Assembly: GCF_041260155.1 (NCBI RefSeq)
Contig: NC_091930.1
Location: 23,469,237 to 23,533,236 of the forward strand
Source of the DNA: Ptychodera flava
Taxonomy: Eukaryota > Hemichordata > Enteropneusta > Ptychoderidae
Length of the DNA stretch: 64,000 nt
Direction: 5' to 3'
Both the position numbers and the translations under genes were made by a program. Under the pieces are notes generated by a model. That model was not told the DNA's origin. It made no database searches and worked only from the letters and a program-made list of their open reading frames with translations. Within the stretch, counting starts at the first letter, position 1, and each line of letters begins with the position of its first letter. Shown one piece after another: positions 22,325 through 35,306 of the stretch.

Positions 22325-25300
22325 TTTTTTTTTTCTCTCAATGAGCATGTACGTAATGATTTCCCAATGTTGATTTATCGTAGTTTTTTGTGTTAGGGTG
22401 ATATTGATTTATTAAGTTACTATTTTTATAATTACAGAAGCAAGCTGATGCACCTGTCTCAGCGCTCTAAATACAACGAGACAAATCCCATACGGCTTGA
22501 AACAACAATGGAGAAAATGCACTGTTTTTGTTTTGTTTTGTTTTTTCTGTTAAAAGTCTTGGATTATGATCGAACTAACTTTTTGATGAAGGGTCAAAGC
22601 TTTTGGCAAGTAAATTATTTCAACGCATGCAGGCCGGCATTTTTGCTCTTGCAGCGGCAGGGGCGAGTGTTGGGCGGGATGTTTTATCCGTTCGTTTTTT
22701 TCGGAGGACACGAGGAAAAGCCCAGGAGACTAGATTTATCGCTTGTAATAGAGGCGTGCAGGGTTCGAGGACAGGCTAACACGGCAGGCAGGGTGCAATT
22801 TGCAGTTAACTCCCCAACAAACGATAACTCGATTTGATCAAGAAATTATAATTTCAAATTATGGTAACGGCCCATAATAAAAAAATTATTACACGGATAA
22901 ACACGGGAAATACCCTTCAGGTAACCCCTTCCGTTCTGTTTGGTCGAGGATAAGCTACACAAATATTAGTAGTACGTGCTTGTTTTCAAGCATAATTAAC
23001 AAAACAATCAATATCACTTCCTGAAACTTGTCACAGTTCATAACATACGTCAGAAGGCATGCAGCCAACAAGCCGCTCTCAAGAAATTGTAATCAAAAGG
23101 GAAGAGATTGTAAATTTCCTGAGGTAATTTCGAAAAGAACAGAAGACTAGGGGGACTGTTTATAATAACCCTTCGTAACTGCAGTCCTGTACACGATGTG
23201 AAATATTCCCTCCCTATTCAAAAGTGTGATACTAAGTGATGACGAACATCCTTTGCATTAAATTAAATGCTTGTCTATCTCAAATTGTGATTGAGAAGAT
23301 AATCAATTTTGGCGTATGACTGTTTAGCGGGAGACAACCCTATAGTCTATGGTTTATCGATCACATCCTCCCTGAAATTTCTATCCAGTCCCTAACTGCA
23401 ATAACCTAGGCCCCTAAATAGAGAATTTGTAAACACGCATATCGCAGGTCAGCACTTTATGCATATAGAAGGCGCCGTTAAAGATCTAAAGGTGATTATC
23501 AGTATAAATGAATAGATAAAGTAAACCGGAGTTAAAATGCTTCATTTTTAGCTTAAACTGCAGAACGTGAATCGTGAAATTTAGCATGTGGCACATCACG
23601 GTGGCCAACGGTACGCAGGACGCCGCCCATGGCACTTTAATTAGGCTTGCTGCAGTTTATGACAGCTTTGAGCGTGGAATGAGACCAGCTGACTGTGTTT
23701 GACCAACTTTTTCAATGATCAGTGTATCAATGTCGAACGTTTGCATCACAATTGTTCTGTACGTAAAGGCAAAAGAGAGAAAAAACTTGAAAGCTTTGAA
23801 ACGAAGTAAACATAAGTGTGATAATGCAAGAAATGCACCGTGCAACCTCAAGCCTGCAAGCAAGCCGAAGGACTGTTCACTTTGTCTCAGTGTCTGACTA
23901 AACTCTGGATCTTTTGTCAGTATCTGCAGCAGATTTCATCATATTTAGTGCAGTTATTTCAGACTTATATGACTAATTACAAAACTTCATAAATCATGCA
24001 AAAGAGCTATTTATTAACTTCACACTGCCCAATGCTCCTAAGTTCAAAAAATGTTTATCAGATCAATATCTGTATCAGATTTCATCAAAGATATTTAAAG
24101 ATTGATATTTATTTTCAGGTTGTAAGTCAATCACTAATATAAATGCGTTCTTATTTATATGCTATTAAACATCTTTCTTTCTCTAATCTATAGGGCAGTC
24201 TTAAAAGGAAAAAAAAGAATTGGGAAAAGGTAAATATTTTAGCATCAACATAGATCAAATAACAGCTGACTCCTTTTACGTTCTGCAAACTACGCCATGC
24301 TCTTCAAATAGTAAAGTTTCAGTCGCAGTGTACACCAATGCACAATTTATAAATATAATCCATGTCGGCCCTGAGCAAAAAAGACAATAAATACTAACGA
24401 CCGACCTACCCAAGTATTGAGAGACTTCAGTAATGCAAACTTCGTACAATGTTGAGATATACAGTAAGTACCTGCCGCGGGTCAATCATACCAACATTTG
24501 CTGATAAGATAATCATTTGAATTTGAGTGGGGATCATCTCGGGTTTTCCCAGTAGCATGACAAGCGTGAGTCTAAAATATGTCTTGATTACCTGTTAAGA
24601 GAACATGATTTTGCCACCTCCACGAAAATTAGCAAGAATGCCAATGTGACTATAGCGATATGATTGGTCGAGACTCGAAAAAAAACGTGGTATATTGGCG
24701 ATATTCCACGGCTGGCATACGCGCGAGCTCTCAGCTTGAGCAAAAATGCGTTTTTGACGTTCCACGCCAGAATTTCAATATACTGTTTTGATATAATATC
24801 AGAAAATCACACCCAGCGACGGTATACCACTCGATTTTGACCTGTGCACTTCATATATGCACTTCCTAGCGCTCGTGCAAAGATGTCGATTAACCATGGC
24901 CATATTTAAATCAATAAATGAAGTTTATTTATATATTGATATATTTGCAGCTAACGATAAGATGTAACGCAAAAATTTAGATTCTTTCATCAGAACTGTT
25001 TCAGTGTGTCTGCGTATCTTCCAAATTATATTTGAAATAAAATAGTGTTATCATACATTGCCATATTCCTATTGTTTTAAGGGTACTGATATGAGCCCCT
25101 ATTTTAACTAGTTAAAATACGAATTACAATTTCACTGTAATCTGAACTATTTACAGCTACGCGTACGCGTTACCTTCCAATACGGTGGTATAAATGTACA
25201 AAAACAGCTGAGCGAATAGAACTTGTGACACTTCGAAACGTCATTGATAATTATGGTCAAAATTTTGTTGAATCATTCAGTTCAAGGGCATTGCAGTTAG

Positions 25301-25833
25301 TACAATACAGTTTTTACCAAAAAAAAACAAGCAAACTAAAATTTGTACGTACTACAACCGACACCTTTCATTATTCACACGGTTCCCCCCCCCCCATTTT
25401 CTATGACCCACATGGTGTATTTTTATGTCGTCTACGCTTCTGAAAATTACGATCCCGGTTGATCGGCAGTGCATCATGACAAAACCGCTATACGACAAGT
25501 TTTCCGTTGATGAGTTTAAATATGTAGGTAGTGAATGATACCGTGTATAGTCATATATGAGCCACAAAAATCAACCATACTTGAAATACTCGCGACAGAA
25601 AAGGTGCACATATTATATTTCCGATCTTTACAGTGAGATTCATAGGTCATGATAGTATTCCGTGCGGATTTCGGATACGCACATGGAAATTCAACTTTCG
25701 TTTAGGTTGTTAAAACAAATTTAGTTCTATTTAGGCGAACCAGTAACGGAAATATACTTGCCGACGATTACAATACCTTTGAAATGTTATATTCGTATAC
25801 CGTATACGTATTGCAGCAAAATGTACTATATAT
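22325..25833. other. Intergenic stretch with a short repeat copy
   Basis: No exon assigned. It holds one copy of the 39.7-kb repeat family at about 23.93-24.13 kb. The 130-codon plus-strand open frame at 22448-22837 has no family resemblance or splice support. Confidence 0.4.
23930..24130 (+). repeat. Short copy of the 39.7/61.4-kb dispersed repeat
   Basis: Shares CAGATTTCATCA, ACTAATTACAAAACTTCAT, GAGCTATTTATTAACTTCACACTGCCC and ATCAGATCAATATCTGTA with the repeats at 39.64-40.31 and 61.40-61.92 kb. Confidence 0.65.
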
Positions 25834-25951
25834 TATTGCCTGAATACATGGGTTTTGGTGCCCGAGAGCAGGTGGCAATTTGCCCGACGCCAGGAGGGCA
25901 AATTGTCTCCTGATGCGAGGGCACCTAAACCCATGTATTCAGGCAATAGTA
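25834..25951. repeat. Large palindrome, 118 bp
   Basis: ATTATTGCCTGAATACATGG then GTTTTGGTGCCC is mirrored by GGGCACCTAAAC then CCATGTATTCAGGCAATAGT. The centre contains a second inverted pair, GGCAATTTGCCC / GGGCAAATTGTC. It can fold almost completely and directly abuts the TIR pair at 25956-26262. Confidence 0.85.
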
Positions 25952-25955
25952 TTTT

Positions 25956-26262
25956 TATTACATGCCTCTTCACAGTTAATGCATAATAACATTTAGTTAC
26001 ATGCAAGGTCATTTTCAAACAATTTTACCATTATCGACCAGCATCAAACAGATTTTAACGAAAGTCCAAATAGCAGTGCGCGCATGGATATTTTACATCT
26101 AGCGTTAAGCGTGTACTTTGACGTCGAAAACATCGAAAGGCTTCACTGGCCCGGGTTACCATGGAAACCGGTCAGTACATCGTTCACCGGCCCGCTAACA
26201 TCCCGGATGTTCCTTTTCAAATCAATGCACTGATTTACAGTCACCTCGAGGCATGTAATAAA
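25956..26262. mobile_element. MITE-like unit with TTATTACATGCCTC termini
   Basis: TTATTACATGCCTC near 25957 is mirrored by GAGGCATGTAATAA ending at about 26262. The roughly 300-bp unit is non-coding. Together with the neighbouring palindrome it looks like one composite DNA transposon derivative, family unknown. Confidence 0.65.
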
Positions 26263-28232
26263 GGAACGAGTTTCTCACTATAGTGTACTCACTTCATATT
26301 TTCCCTAATCCGTTCACAAATTCCTTTCTAAGATAGTACATTCGGCATATTTGACGTCCAAGGACATGTATAATTCTTGCAAATAAACTGACTGGTTCGT
26401 GACGGCTACTATATTCAGTTTGCATTCATAGATGTCGTACAGCTGCTTGCTCTATGTCTTGGCTTGAGCTGATCAAACTAGTACTCGAGAGAACTTGGAA
26501 TCGAGCCGATATTTGGCTGGTCTCATAATTTTCGCGAAGGGATGAGATTGTGTCGCAAAAGACGACGAAGACGAAAAAACAGTCATTTTACACACTCCTG
26601 CCTATGTTTTACATCTAAAGCCATACTAAACTTTAAGATAAACGTTCTTGAAAGTGTGAAAACGCAGGCCTGTGTCGACATCTTAATATGTAAATTGTTC
26701 GTTCTAAAAGTATACCATAACCGCTCCTTTGAAGTGGAACGGCCCAACAATGCTGGCGAAAGTTAATTTAGACCCCACCCTCTTTCGTTTGTCATACTCA
26801 GGGTTATTAGGCTCTGAAAAAGTGGACACTGGAACGCGGAAAGTCCTTGAAAAAATACCGAACGTCTATTCAAGCTAGAGCGATAACCCGAATCCAGACA
26901 ATGGTGTTTATCCCTAGACACTGTTTATAGGGTCATGGTCCCTCGAATCGAAGGTGTTGCTTGAAAAACGCGAAACACAATTGCTACAAAGGGCGGCAGT
27001 GTATACATGACGCTAACATATCATATCATTTCTTATGATACAAGTGTACACTCAGTTTATGTGCCCAGATGACCCATTGAAAGGCAATGTCCCGATGGAA
27101 GACTATTGTGTAGACACACATAAATCATACATGATTCTCAATGAGACTTGCGACAAAGCAGTGTATACATTTTACCGTCAGCCAGACAGCTGAATCTTTT
27201 CTAGCTATGTGAGATACATGATAATGGGCAAAAAAAGCGTTTTGGCGACATACTATGATATCTTAGGAATGCTGATTTTTTTTCTGTGCGCTATCATGCC
27301 ACAGTATTGTCTTCCGGTTTGGGTGGTGTTTGTTCGTGTCCGGTGATTTTGCATTGCATGGCAAGGGTTCAGACTTTGTAAAAAGACTCGTAAAGTATAC
27401 ACAAAAAACGTAAAATGCCAATGTCTTCTGTTTGATTAGATTGTAAAAGTAGTGTAGAGAATGGTACATGTTCATAGGTAGACAGCAGCGTGAATAGGTG
27501 AACAAAAACACAAAAGAGGCTGTAGAATTACAATTGTTTTACTATATCGTGAGACGGTGGTGTCGAAAACTATGTATACAATCATGAGACGAGAATGTTT
27601 GTGTAAACATATCAGTATAAAGCGAATGATCAACTCACCTATAATAAGTTCTCTGCTGCCAAAGTCTTGGGTCGAACAAACTTTGAGAAAGAACAATATT
27701 GATTAATTATGATGTCTCAAAAGGTGGAGAACTTCACTTGTTTACGACAGACCGGAACTGCTGGTTATGTGTGAAAAACGAAAGAATGATCTGCAAATAC
27801 GCAAGGGGCGATATTCATATGACGGTTCCTTTCGCAAACACACACACAAAACCCTCCACAAATTCTCGCCCCATTCACAAAATTAGCCAATTGCATTTTC
27901 AATATCCTATATTATACTTGCGCTCGAATCGACAGCTTTTAAACGGCCCATTGTTGAAAACAACGTCATTTCTGTACCTCATTTAACTCAATAGTCCTTA
28001 TTTTCTTTTCCTAATCCTTAGTTGAGGGTTACCAACTTCACTACTTTTCACAATAGCCAATGGTCAAACAGCTGTCCTTGAATTTATAGACGACATACCA
28101 AAAGTATAGCACATATAGGCATTTGACATTTACATGTTGAAATTTCTGTTGAAAGGCGTTACCTAAGTTCAGAATAGTTTTAGCTGTGAAGATGGGGCCG
28201 GCACATTTCGTGAAGACGGAGTCACTACCGCT
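26263..28232. other. Intergenic stretch, nothing recognised
   Basis: Short open frames on both strands carry no recognisable domain. No RNA gene or inverted repeat was noticed. Confidence 0.45.
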
Positions 28233-28413
28233 GATGGAGTGGTAGTTGTAGCGTGTGTACCCTGAGCGGCCCGTGCTGCTCAAGTTGGTTCAGCAGGCTT
28301 ATGTCTCAGCAGCAGACAAGCGGTCGGTCGTGTGCTACTTACCACAACGGCCTGCACTGCACGGTTTGTGGCGTAGACCTGGAACTGATGTTGTACATCG
28401 CCGATGTTATCAA
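28233..28413 (+). CDS. Coding-like GC-rich segment, strand uncertain
   Basis: The segment stands out as GC-rich in AT-rich surroundings. A plus-strand frame is open from about 28233. From the ATG at 28301 it reads MSQQQTSGRSCATYHNGL, then a CTVCG pair, and runs into a GTAAGA donor at 28414. The minus strand also offers an open frame ending at a good GTAAGT donor (QFQVYATNRAVQAVV). One of the two is probably an exon. The plus-strand CxxC could be half a zinc-binding site, but no family is recognised. Confidence 0.3.
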
Positions 28414-29469
28414 GTAAGACTAATAATTATTTTGGACTATTTTATATCTATCTCATGGATATTCACTGTGTTCCTAATGATATCACTCACTGATTCGGTT
28501 TTGAATAATCGCCGATAATTTAAAGTTCTCTTTCTTGCAAACACATGATGGATGATGGGACCTAAAATAAAAACACATTCTGTATGATAAAATACATTTT
28601 CGAAAAAATATTTGCAAAAAAAAACCCAAACAAACAAACACCAAAACACAATATTTAAAGTGACCCTCTGAAGGTTACAAAATATATATAAGCTAGTCGG
28701 TATTTCACGGTTTAAATTTCACAAAGCATTATCTATGTCAAATCGAGAGGATATTTTACATTATACACAGGAATACTTAAATTACTGTTGACTATTAGTA
28801 AAAAAAATCTCAAAGGGGAGTACAAATGTATATCGTATCGTACAAGACTATGTCAGCTCTAAAGAGGTGCAACAATGAAGCTTATACGCATTTCAATTTT
28901 TTTATCAAATATTTGATATGAAATGTTTCCTTCTCTGACTTTGTCGTTTATGCATCCTCAAAAATGTAAGCGGGTCCGATGAACGACTTATAAAGTAATT
29001 TTCTTAATAGTCAAAATGAAAGTATTTTTACGCAATTTTCCTGGAGCATTTTTTTTTCTAATTTTTTAAATTATTTTATAAGTTTACAAAATAAAATGGA
29101 GCAGCTAGAACTTGTTGTTTATTGTTAACTCTGCAAACACTGATCTTTCTTTGAGCTTCAACGCTCGCTATACAGTGTAGCTGGCTAATATTATGAGAAA
29201 CATGTCACTATACCCTTCAGCCAGAGTTATTAGGGAATATCGATGTACACTGTGTCTGGTAGCACATCCCTCTTGATAGGCATTAAAAAAGAACTCTGGT
29301 AATATTGGGCTTATATTTACATGGCTAAGCAAGTTTAACTTCCATTTAAAATCCATTTGCTCAGCTACGCACTAAAGACATCCATGAATGCCTTAACAGT
29401 GGATTTCCTTAATTCAATTTAACACGGAAAATGTTTTACCATCACACCTACAAAAGATTTTCCGTTGGT

Positions 29470-29660
29470 TTATAAATTCCAACTTTTCCCCACACAGAAA
29501 CTGGGCAGTTTGGATTATTCATACCTATCTTAATCCTATTGTTCGTAATGTTTATGTCGTAAACACATCTATCGCACACTTTTAACACCTTTCCCGGGTT
29601 CTTGAACCCGGTTGGTCAAAATTGGCTGTTCTGGCCTTTTTGATCACCCCTCTTAAAATG
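29470..29660 (+). repeat. Dispersed sequence shared with 63.06-63.24 kb, copy 1
   Basis: ATTCCAACTTTTCCCCACAC followed by AGAAA, and AAAATTGGCTGTTCTGGCC, recur with spacing similar to that near 63.08 and 63.18 kb. It lies just upstream of the start codon at 29741 and so may be an old promoter-side duplication or a repeat element. Confidence 0.55.
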
Positions 29661-29740
29661 CTTGGATAGTTGACTTGGAAAACAATTAAAATTAAAAGTT
29701 TCATTAGCAATGAAGCCAAACACCGGAAAACACAGAAAAC

Positions 29741-29932
29741 ATGGCTCATTACGCGTTCTCAGTAGGTGAAAAAGTTGAGGCCCTCGATGACTGTTACTGG
29801 TGGACAAAAGGTGCAGTGAAGAAAATAGTTGCAGTTGAAGAAGGACCGTGTCAGTATCTTGTCGGGTTCAACGGTTGGTCAGCAAAATGGGACAGAATTG
29901 TCGATGAAAATGAAATAAGGCCGCAAACAAAA
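29741..29932 (+). CDS. First exon: Tudor-knot/chromo-barrel-like domain protein
   Basis: The ATG at 29741 opens 64 codons ending at a strong GTAAGT donor in phase 0. The peptide runs MAHYAFSVGEKVEALDDC, then WWTKGAVKKIVAVE, then YLVGFNGWSAKWDRIVDENE and IRP. A 'GxxVEA.D..YWW.KGxV' opening with a 'Y.V.F.GW...WD.WV' middle and a final I-R-P is the pattern of small SH3-like beta barrels (Tudor-knot, chromo-barrel or agenet-like) that bind methylated histone or protein tails; here the final aromatic of the middle motif is Ile. Such a domain at the N-terminus suggests a chromatin protein. No later exon could be attached. Confidence 0.7.
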
Positions 29933-30343
29933 GTAAGTAGCACCTGACACTTTCAAAACGGTATTTATGGAGGAATTCTGGAGCACAGGCTAATTTTCCA
30001 AATCTACACACATTTAAGAAACTGCTCGCGGTCACCCATATAATGTTGTATGGACGTTGTAGAGATGCAGTAGCATATGCGCGTGGTGAGATAGTGTGCA
30101 TGAATGAATGTGTTTTCGCCGTTGGGAAACGACGCGATCACATTTCAACTGGACATGTGTACACCCCATATCCGAACGACTGATCGAGGCACAGCACAGG
30201 CTGGTGTTACACTCGCCCTGCGTACAATGCAGAATCCCGTAAACAGAAATCACTCTGTTTCCATGTACATAAGACCTGGCTTTTTCCACTGCGAACGCAC
30301 GTACGTGTACAGAACACATGGCATAGAACGCAGGGCTATATGG

Positions 30344-30456
30344 CCCTAGCTCTGCGTACAGGTCTGTGTGTTCAAGGCGTTGCACGTCCGCGGCCTCCAC
30401 CACAGCTGTGCAGCGCCGTGAACACACATACCTGTACGCAGAGCTAGGCTATAGGG
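30344..30456. repeat. Inverted repeat, ~43-bp arms
   Basis: CCTAGCTCTGCGTACAGGT plus TGTGTTCAAGGCGTTGCAC pairs with GTGCAGCGCCGTGAACACAC plus CCTGTACGCAGAGCTAGG. The loop is about 25 bp and GC-rich. Foldback-type structure without coding content. Confidence 0.8.
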
Positions 30457-31095
30457 TTACACCTTCGGTACACGAAACAGACACGGTTTTGACACCGGTC
30501 CGTACTATCACTACACAGTGGCCTTAAATATCCTCTTTCAAGTTTCAACAAAACAAGTGGCGAGACAAACAAAATGTAGTTCTGTGGTTATTGCATGGTG
30601 GTACTATAGCCTAATAGAAGTAGAGGTCTGGAAACCGCCGCGGCGACGCCCTGACCGGGGGGGGGGGGCATTTTCGGACCAGTAACACTGTTGTCAGGTC
30701 TGGGGACTCATCGAAACACATCGCATCATCGTTTTAAAACTTTACCATTACTGCCAGTGTGGCGATAAGTTGTACAATTCAGAAAACAATAGGCTGGAAA
30801 TGTCCAGGCCACATATTTATCGCAGGCTAGTGCCGTTCGTACCAGTTGAATGACTTTAATTTACAGGTCATTTGCACGTTTATTGGCCATTGTGGGCCTC
30901 GCATGACCTATCGCACACAGCGACGTGTATGTGTTTAAGGACTGGTAGCCACAACCCCTCCATTGTGATTGTATACTGTGTAGACTACAATTCTCTGACA
31001 AGTTGTCAGTAGATTCTGAGCCTATCTGTGACCACATTGAAAACAAGCCTCAGCTGTAAAAGAGTCAACATTACGTCATTGGTGGTATTTGTAGC

Positions 31096-31190
31096 GACAT
31101 GTGTGGAACCAACTAATTTGTCATGCTTTGTAAAGAGTAAGTGACATGTGTGGAACCAACAAATTTGTCCGCATGCTTTGTAAAGAGTAA
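31096..31190. repeat. Two-copy tandem duplication, 47-bp unit
   Basis: GACATGTGTGGAACCAAC and ATGCTTTGTAAAGAGTAA both occur twice (starts 31096 and 31143). The copies are nearly identical, so the duplication is recent. Confidence 0.9.
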
Positions 31191-31307
31191 TTTTAATTCA
31201 TTGCTCTTGTGTGGGGGGTTGTCAACCTGATGTAATCGCAAATCCTCAGATTTCCATCTCATATAAATATGTACGTACACAAGAAAAGTAAACTCATGAA
31301 TTTTAAT

Positions 31308-31360
31308 AGACGTGGTGGCTATGACCAATTTCAGCCAGATTGGTCACAGCCACCACGTCT
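31308..31360. repeat. Near-perfect palindrome, 53 bp
   Basis: AGACGTGGTGGCT and ATGACCAAT are mirrored by ATTGGTCAC and AGCCACCACGTCT around a 9-base centre. Only one mismatch in the stem. Confidence 0.9.
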
Positions 31361-31419
31361 AAGTCTGTGTGGGGAAAAGTTGTCATGTAGGAGAGTAGCA
31401 TATTCTAAGGCACCTGTCG

Positions 31420-32512
31420 TTTTCCAAAGCTACGATAGCTGTTTAACAAGCTTTTTCACTTATTGGCTTTTATGTTAGGTGCATATAAAATTCACTTGAC
31501 TAACTGAACGTTGCATGTAGAACTAATGTTTTCTTACAAACTTTTATATGAGGCGAGATTTATTTTTCAATTTGCTTCTTTCCTAGCCTAGAACAGAAAA
31601 AAAGACCAGATTTTACATCTTTAAAAAATCAAGGTGTTAAGAGAGAATCAAGACATGTAGAGGATGGTCTGTCCCAATGCGCATATTTTATTATACATTA
31701 GAATGTATGTCTACACTTTCATTTGAAAATGTGAACTAGCGTCTTTCGTGAGCACTCTCTCATAATACAGTTACAAACTACAGCGGTTAAATCATACCAA
31801 ATGTCGTTACTTTTGAAAAGAGTGCGTTTAAAAGATGTGTATTCTCTCTTACAGCGAAGATACTTATGTTTGCATGCAATAAGAAATAAAAATCAACAGG
31901 TATAAGCCGTGTTACACCGATATTCCCAAATAAAAAGTTTGTCTTCATGAACTAGAGACAAAAATGTGAAAACACTTTCAGTAAGGAAAAAGTAATTTCC
32001 TTGTTTATATCACGATCATTTGCGAGATAAAAAAAAAACCAGCAGACTGTTAATAGTGTGAATGATCTTTGACTGTGTATGTTAGGTCTAATCTTTGTAG
32101 TTCCTCCGTTAATATAAATTGCCCGTTGAAATACAAAATGTCATATTATGAGAGCATAATTAAATTTTCTCACTGAGTAAATTGTTATATATGCGTAGCG
32201 ATGAACGGACTGAAGGCCTTTTTGTGGGTCTTGTTGTGTAATAATTAGTAAAAAATATGGGAAATGTTTTTTTAAAGTGTAGATATAAAAAATAAGTCAG
32301 TACTTTCTGATTTTAAACAAAACTTTGAGCTCCTGGTTGATTTTAATAGAGGCGATATTGTGCAGATTCTTTCTGTAATTCGACATTGGCCTTGTCCCTA
32401 TGCTACAACTGTCAAGCTCGTGCTTAGGGGAATTACTAGTTGAGGTACCTGTCTGGATCGTAATGCTTTCAGTAACTGACGCTGACACACCAAGATGTAG
32501 ATTGTAACACAA
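31420..32512. repeat. Segmental duplicate B (partner 42.46-43.57 kb)
   Basis: Collinear with 42.46-43.57 kb in the same orientation over about 1 kb. Matching words include TGCATATAAAATTCA, CTTATATGAGG, GTTGAAATACAAAATGTC, AACACTTTCAGTAAG, ACGATCATTTGC and, at the right end, AGATTCTTTCTG. Divergence is high, with many indels, so this is an old duplication. Its right part lies where gene B (minus strand) would end. Confidence 0.8.
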
Positions 32513-33031
32513 CCATAATACTTTATTACAAGATGACGACCGTATCGTTCACCGTCAAAGGTCTGATATGTAATTCATCTAGTCTAAGTTATCTATTAAA
32601 TACGTCTCTAGACTTACATAATTACAGTGGTTATCACGTGTTAATTTTCCCGCCAGTCTTTGATTGTAGATTTAATAAGATAACACCATGGAATATCCCT
32701 TCTCAACTGTTCTCATTCAACGTGTACAAATAATGAATTAAAAGTATCACACAATATCCTATCTGCTTCTCTTACTATCTGAGTCACTGACCTTCACAAG
32801 CCTTAGCTATATGAGGGACGCTTCGAGATAAAATATCTACGGGGAAGTTGTTACACTCTCCCACCTTTTTAATAACCAGCATGCTCGCTGGTCATAGCGA
32901 GTGACGGAGCATGGCTATGCCACAAGCATCGCTTATTTTGGCTGGTCGTACTTGTTGTAGACTTATGTTATCGGATAGTCACTGTGGATGTCGATTTTGC
33001 GCTAAGAAGCGCGTTTGAAAAGAGCAAGAAT

Positions 33032-33032
<1 letters not shown>

Positions 33033-33062
<30 letters not shown>

Positions 33063-33063
33063 G

Positions 33064-33120
<57 letters not shown>
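33033..33120. repeat. (GATA)n microsatellite
   Basis: Tandem ATAG/GATA units with one GGTAG interruption, followed by short GA and CAGA runs to about 33150. Confidence 0.95.
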
Positions 33121-33427
33121 GAAGAGAGAGAGAGACAGACAGACAGACAGTAAATTAGACTAAATTACTTTACACATCCTTACCTGTAGGGGTTTATTGT
33201 CGAGTCTTATGTGCGATTAGCCTTGCGTTAAGATAAAATATTGATGAAAGGACACCAAGTTCATGAATTCATGGTAGGTTCACATAGTCTGTAGATGATT
33301 TGCTTACATGACTGTACAAATGGAGATTTTAAAGTAACTTATAAAGGTAATGAGAAGGGATTAAAAGTCAACCGATTTTGTAAGTGGATATAAATGGACC
33401 TACACCCTTTAGGCATTAGCAACCTAC

Positions 33428-33553
33428 CTTTTCTTGTAGTTTCTTCTGAAATAAACTTAGAGAAAATAGTTCCTGCCAACGCTGCTATTAGAACCAAGAT
33501 AACTAGTGACACTACAAGTACAATGGTACCAGTGTTTGAAGGGGACGGGGGAA
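33428..33553 (-). CDS. Gene B exon 4: transmembrane segment
   Basis: After CCATACAG the exon reads (V)PPSPSNTG, then the hydrophobic TIVLVVSLVILVLIAALAG, then TIFSKFISEETTRK, and ends at AAAG|GTAGGT. The start takes one base from exon 3. The helix is about 21 residues, with a following basic/polar stretch consistent with a type I membrane protein. Confidence 0.78.
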
Positions 33554-35243
33554 CTGTATGGAAGAAAAGAAAAAAAATTATAAACCATTGGACGAGCGCC
33601 ATAACTATAACCTCGATCTTATCCGTTATAAGCCTCTCAAAAATAGAGAGAGACAATCTCTGCAGACAGAACATACCAGTGAGAGTGTGTTTAACTCAAT
33701 GAAATAACTTGAAGAACAACGCATGTATAGAGAAGTGCTGTAATGTTGTAGCTTGCATCAAGGGTGACCAAAATTTTCGTGGTCAGCTGCATCAGGGCAC
33801 ACGCCAGGTACGCTTTTCAATGTTGCATTACATAATTAAGTATTACTGCAACCATGGCCATCTTACAGTCAATATTACATGCAGCAGAATTAATGTTGAA
33901 ATTGTACATGGTTCCATGTTTTCAAAGCATATATTGGTATTATCTTGCATATTGCAATATTTATGTCGACTAAGTCACACATTATTACAATTCTTTTATG
34001 ATAATCCACTTTTTGGGGCTCATTTTAAAGGTTTGGAGTACGAATAAATTTTCACCGTGTTAGTTTTTCGATAATCGTATTTTTCCTCACAAAGTTAAAG
34101 AGGGGGTTGCAGTCATATTGAATTTCAAATATCGGTAAACGGTCGGACGTTTCTTTCGCTAGTAGCAAAATTTACACGGTGATTCTAATTTTTATGCCGG
34201 GTTTGTCAAGGAATGGTTTGATGTGCTTGGGAAAGTTTTCAGCAAAGTTTAGGTCTTTTAATTTCGAGCCACTTACTACCTTACCAGTTGTCTTCGTCGA
34301 TTTGTGAGAAAATTGTCCGATTTTACGATCGTATTCTGAAAAAAAAGTGCAAAGACATAATTTGAAGAATGAAAATTTCGCATATGGAAGAAGGGAATAT
34401 CCTACAGCAACAGACGAGTCCTGAATTAGTCAGTTGCAGCATGGTTCAGAGATCAGAGCTCGTAGAGGTCGGTGGGACAAGATGTCAGCACAGTTCAACA
34501 GCACTAAAGCCAGACAAACCCTGTTTTGTTGGAGCAATATACATAATACAATTGTCTCCTTTCAACTAACCTGATTGGTTTCTGTTCACCATAATAACAC
34601 GTACACTATCAGTGTCTACTCTGAACTTCATAGAAGCATCCTGGTTTCGTCTAGTTGCGGCCTCGGTGAATGCCGTAATCACCTTGTCTTCTGTAAGTTC
34701 GGCGTCCTTGGAGAAGAAAACCGTAATCTTCACGACCAAGGCACCCTCACTGCCATCCACTTTGTTGTGCATTTGATTTAAATAAGGCGAAAATTTAATT
34801 GTTATATATTTTAGCTTGTTGTCAGAAAAGTTTCCCTATGGCATTATATTGAATTAATGAAATCTGTCGTATGTTATGCGGAATGACAAAAGTCTTCAAA
34901 ACTAGTTGTTTGTCATCATGGCAGTGACTGCTAACAATATCACAAGTCATGGGTAATAGTGACATTATTAGAGTTATGACTTCAACCATATTGTTTCTGT
35001 ATCTGTTTTGTTACTAATATAATACATGACTTTATACAGACCAAGCTATGCTAAGACTGGGAATTTACCTCAAAAGAGGGTGCACTATGCAGTCGATCAC
35101 GTTAGCGACGGACGAAGCATTAAATATTCCGTAAATCTGGGGAAAAAGAACGGTTTACGCTTTTTAGTGTGTTCATCTTAAAAGTCTGCCGCTCAAATAA
35201 CACAGAAAATTATTCAAAGAGAGGTATTCACACAACATATTCT

Positions 35244-35306
<63 letters not shown>

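Larger units (their letters stand above)
29933..31419. other. Downstream of the Tudor-like exon; repeats only
   Basis: Probably the first intron of the 29.74-kb gene. Contains the inverted repeat at 30344-30456, a G-run at about 30659-30668, a 47-bp duplication and a palindrome (listed separately). No exon recognised. Confidence 0.45.

Noticed and set aside
22448-22837. 130-codon plus-strand open frame
   Set aside because: No recognisable motif and no codon or splice evidence.
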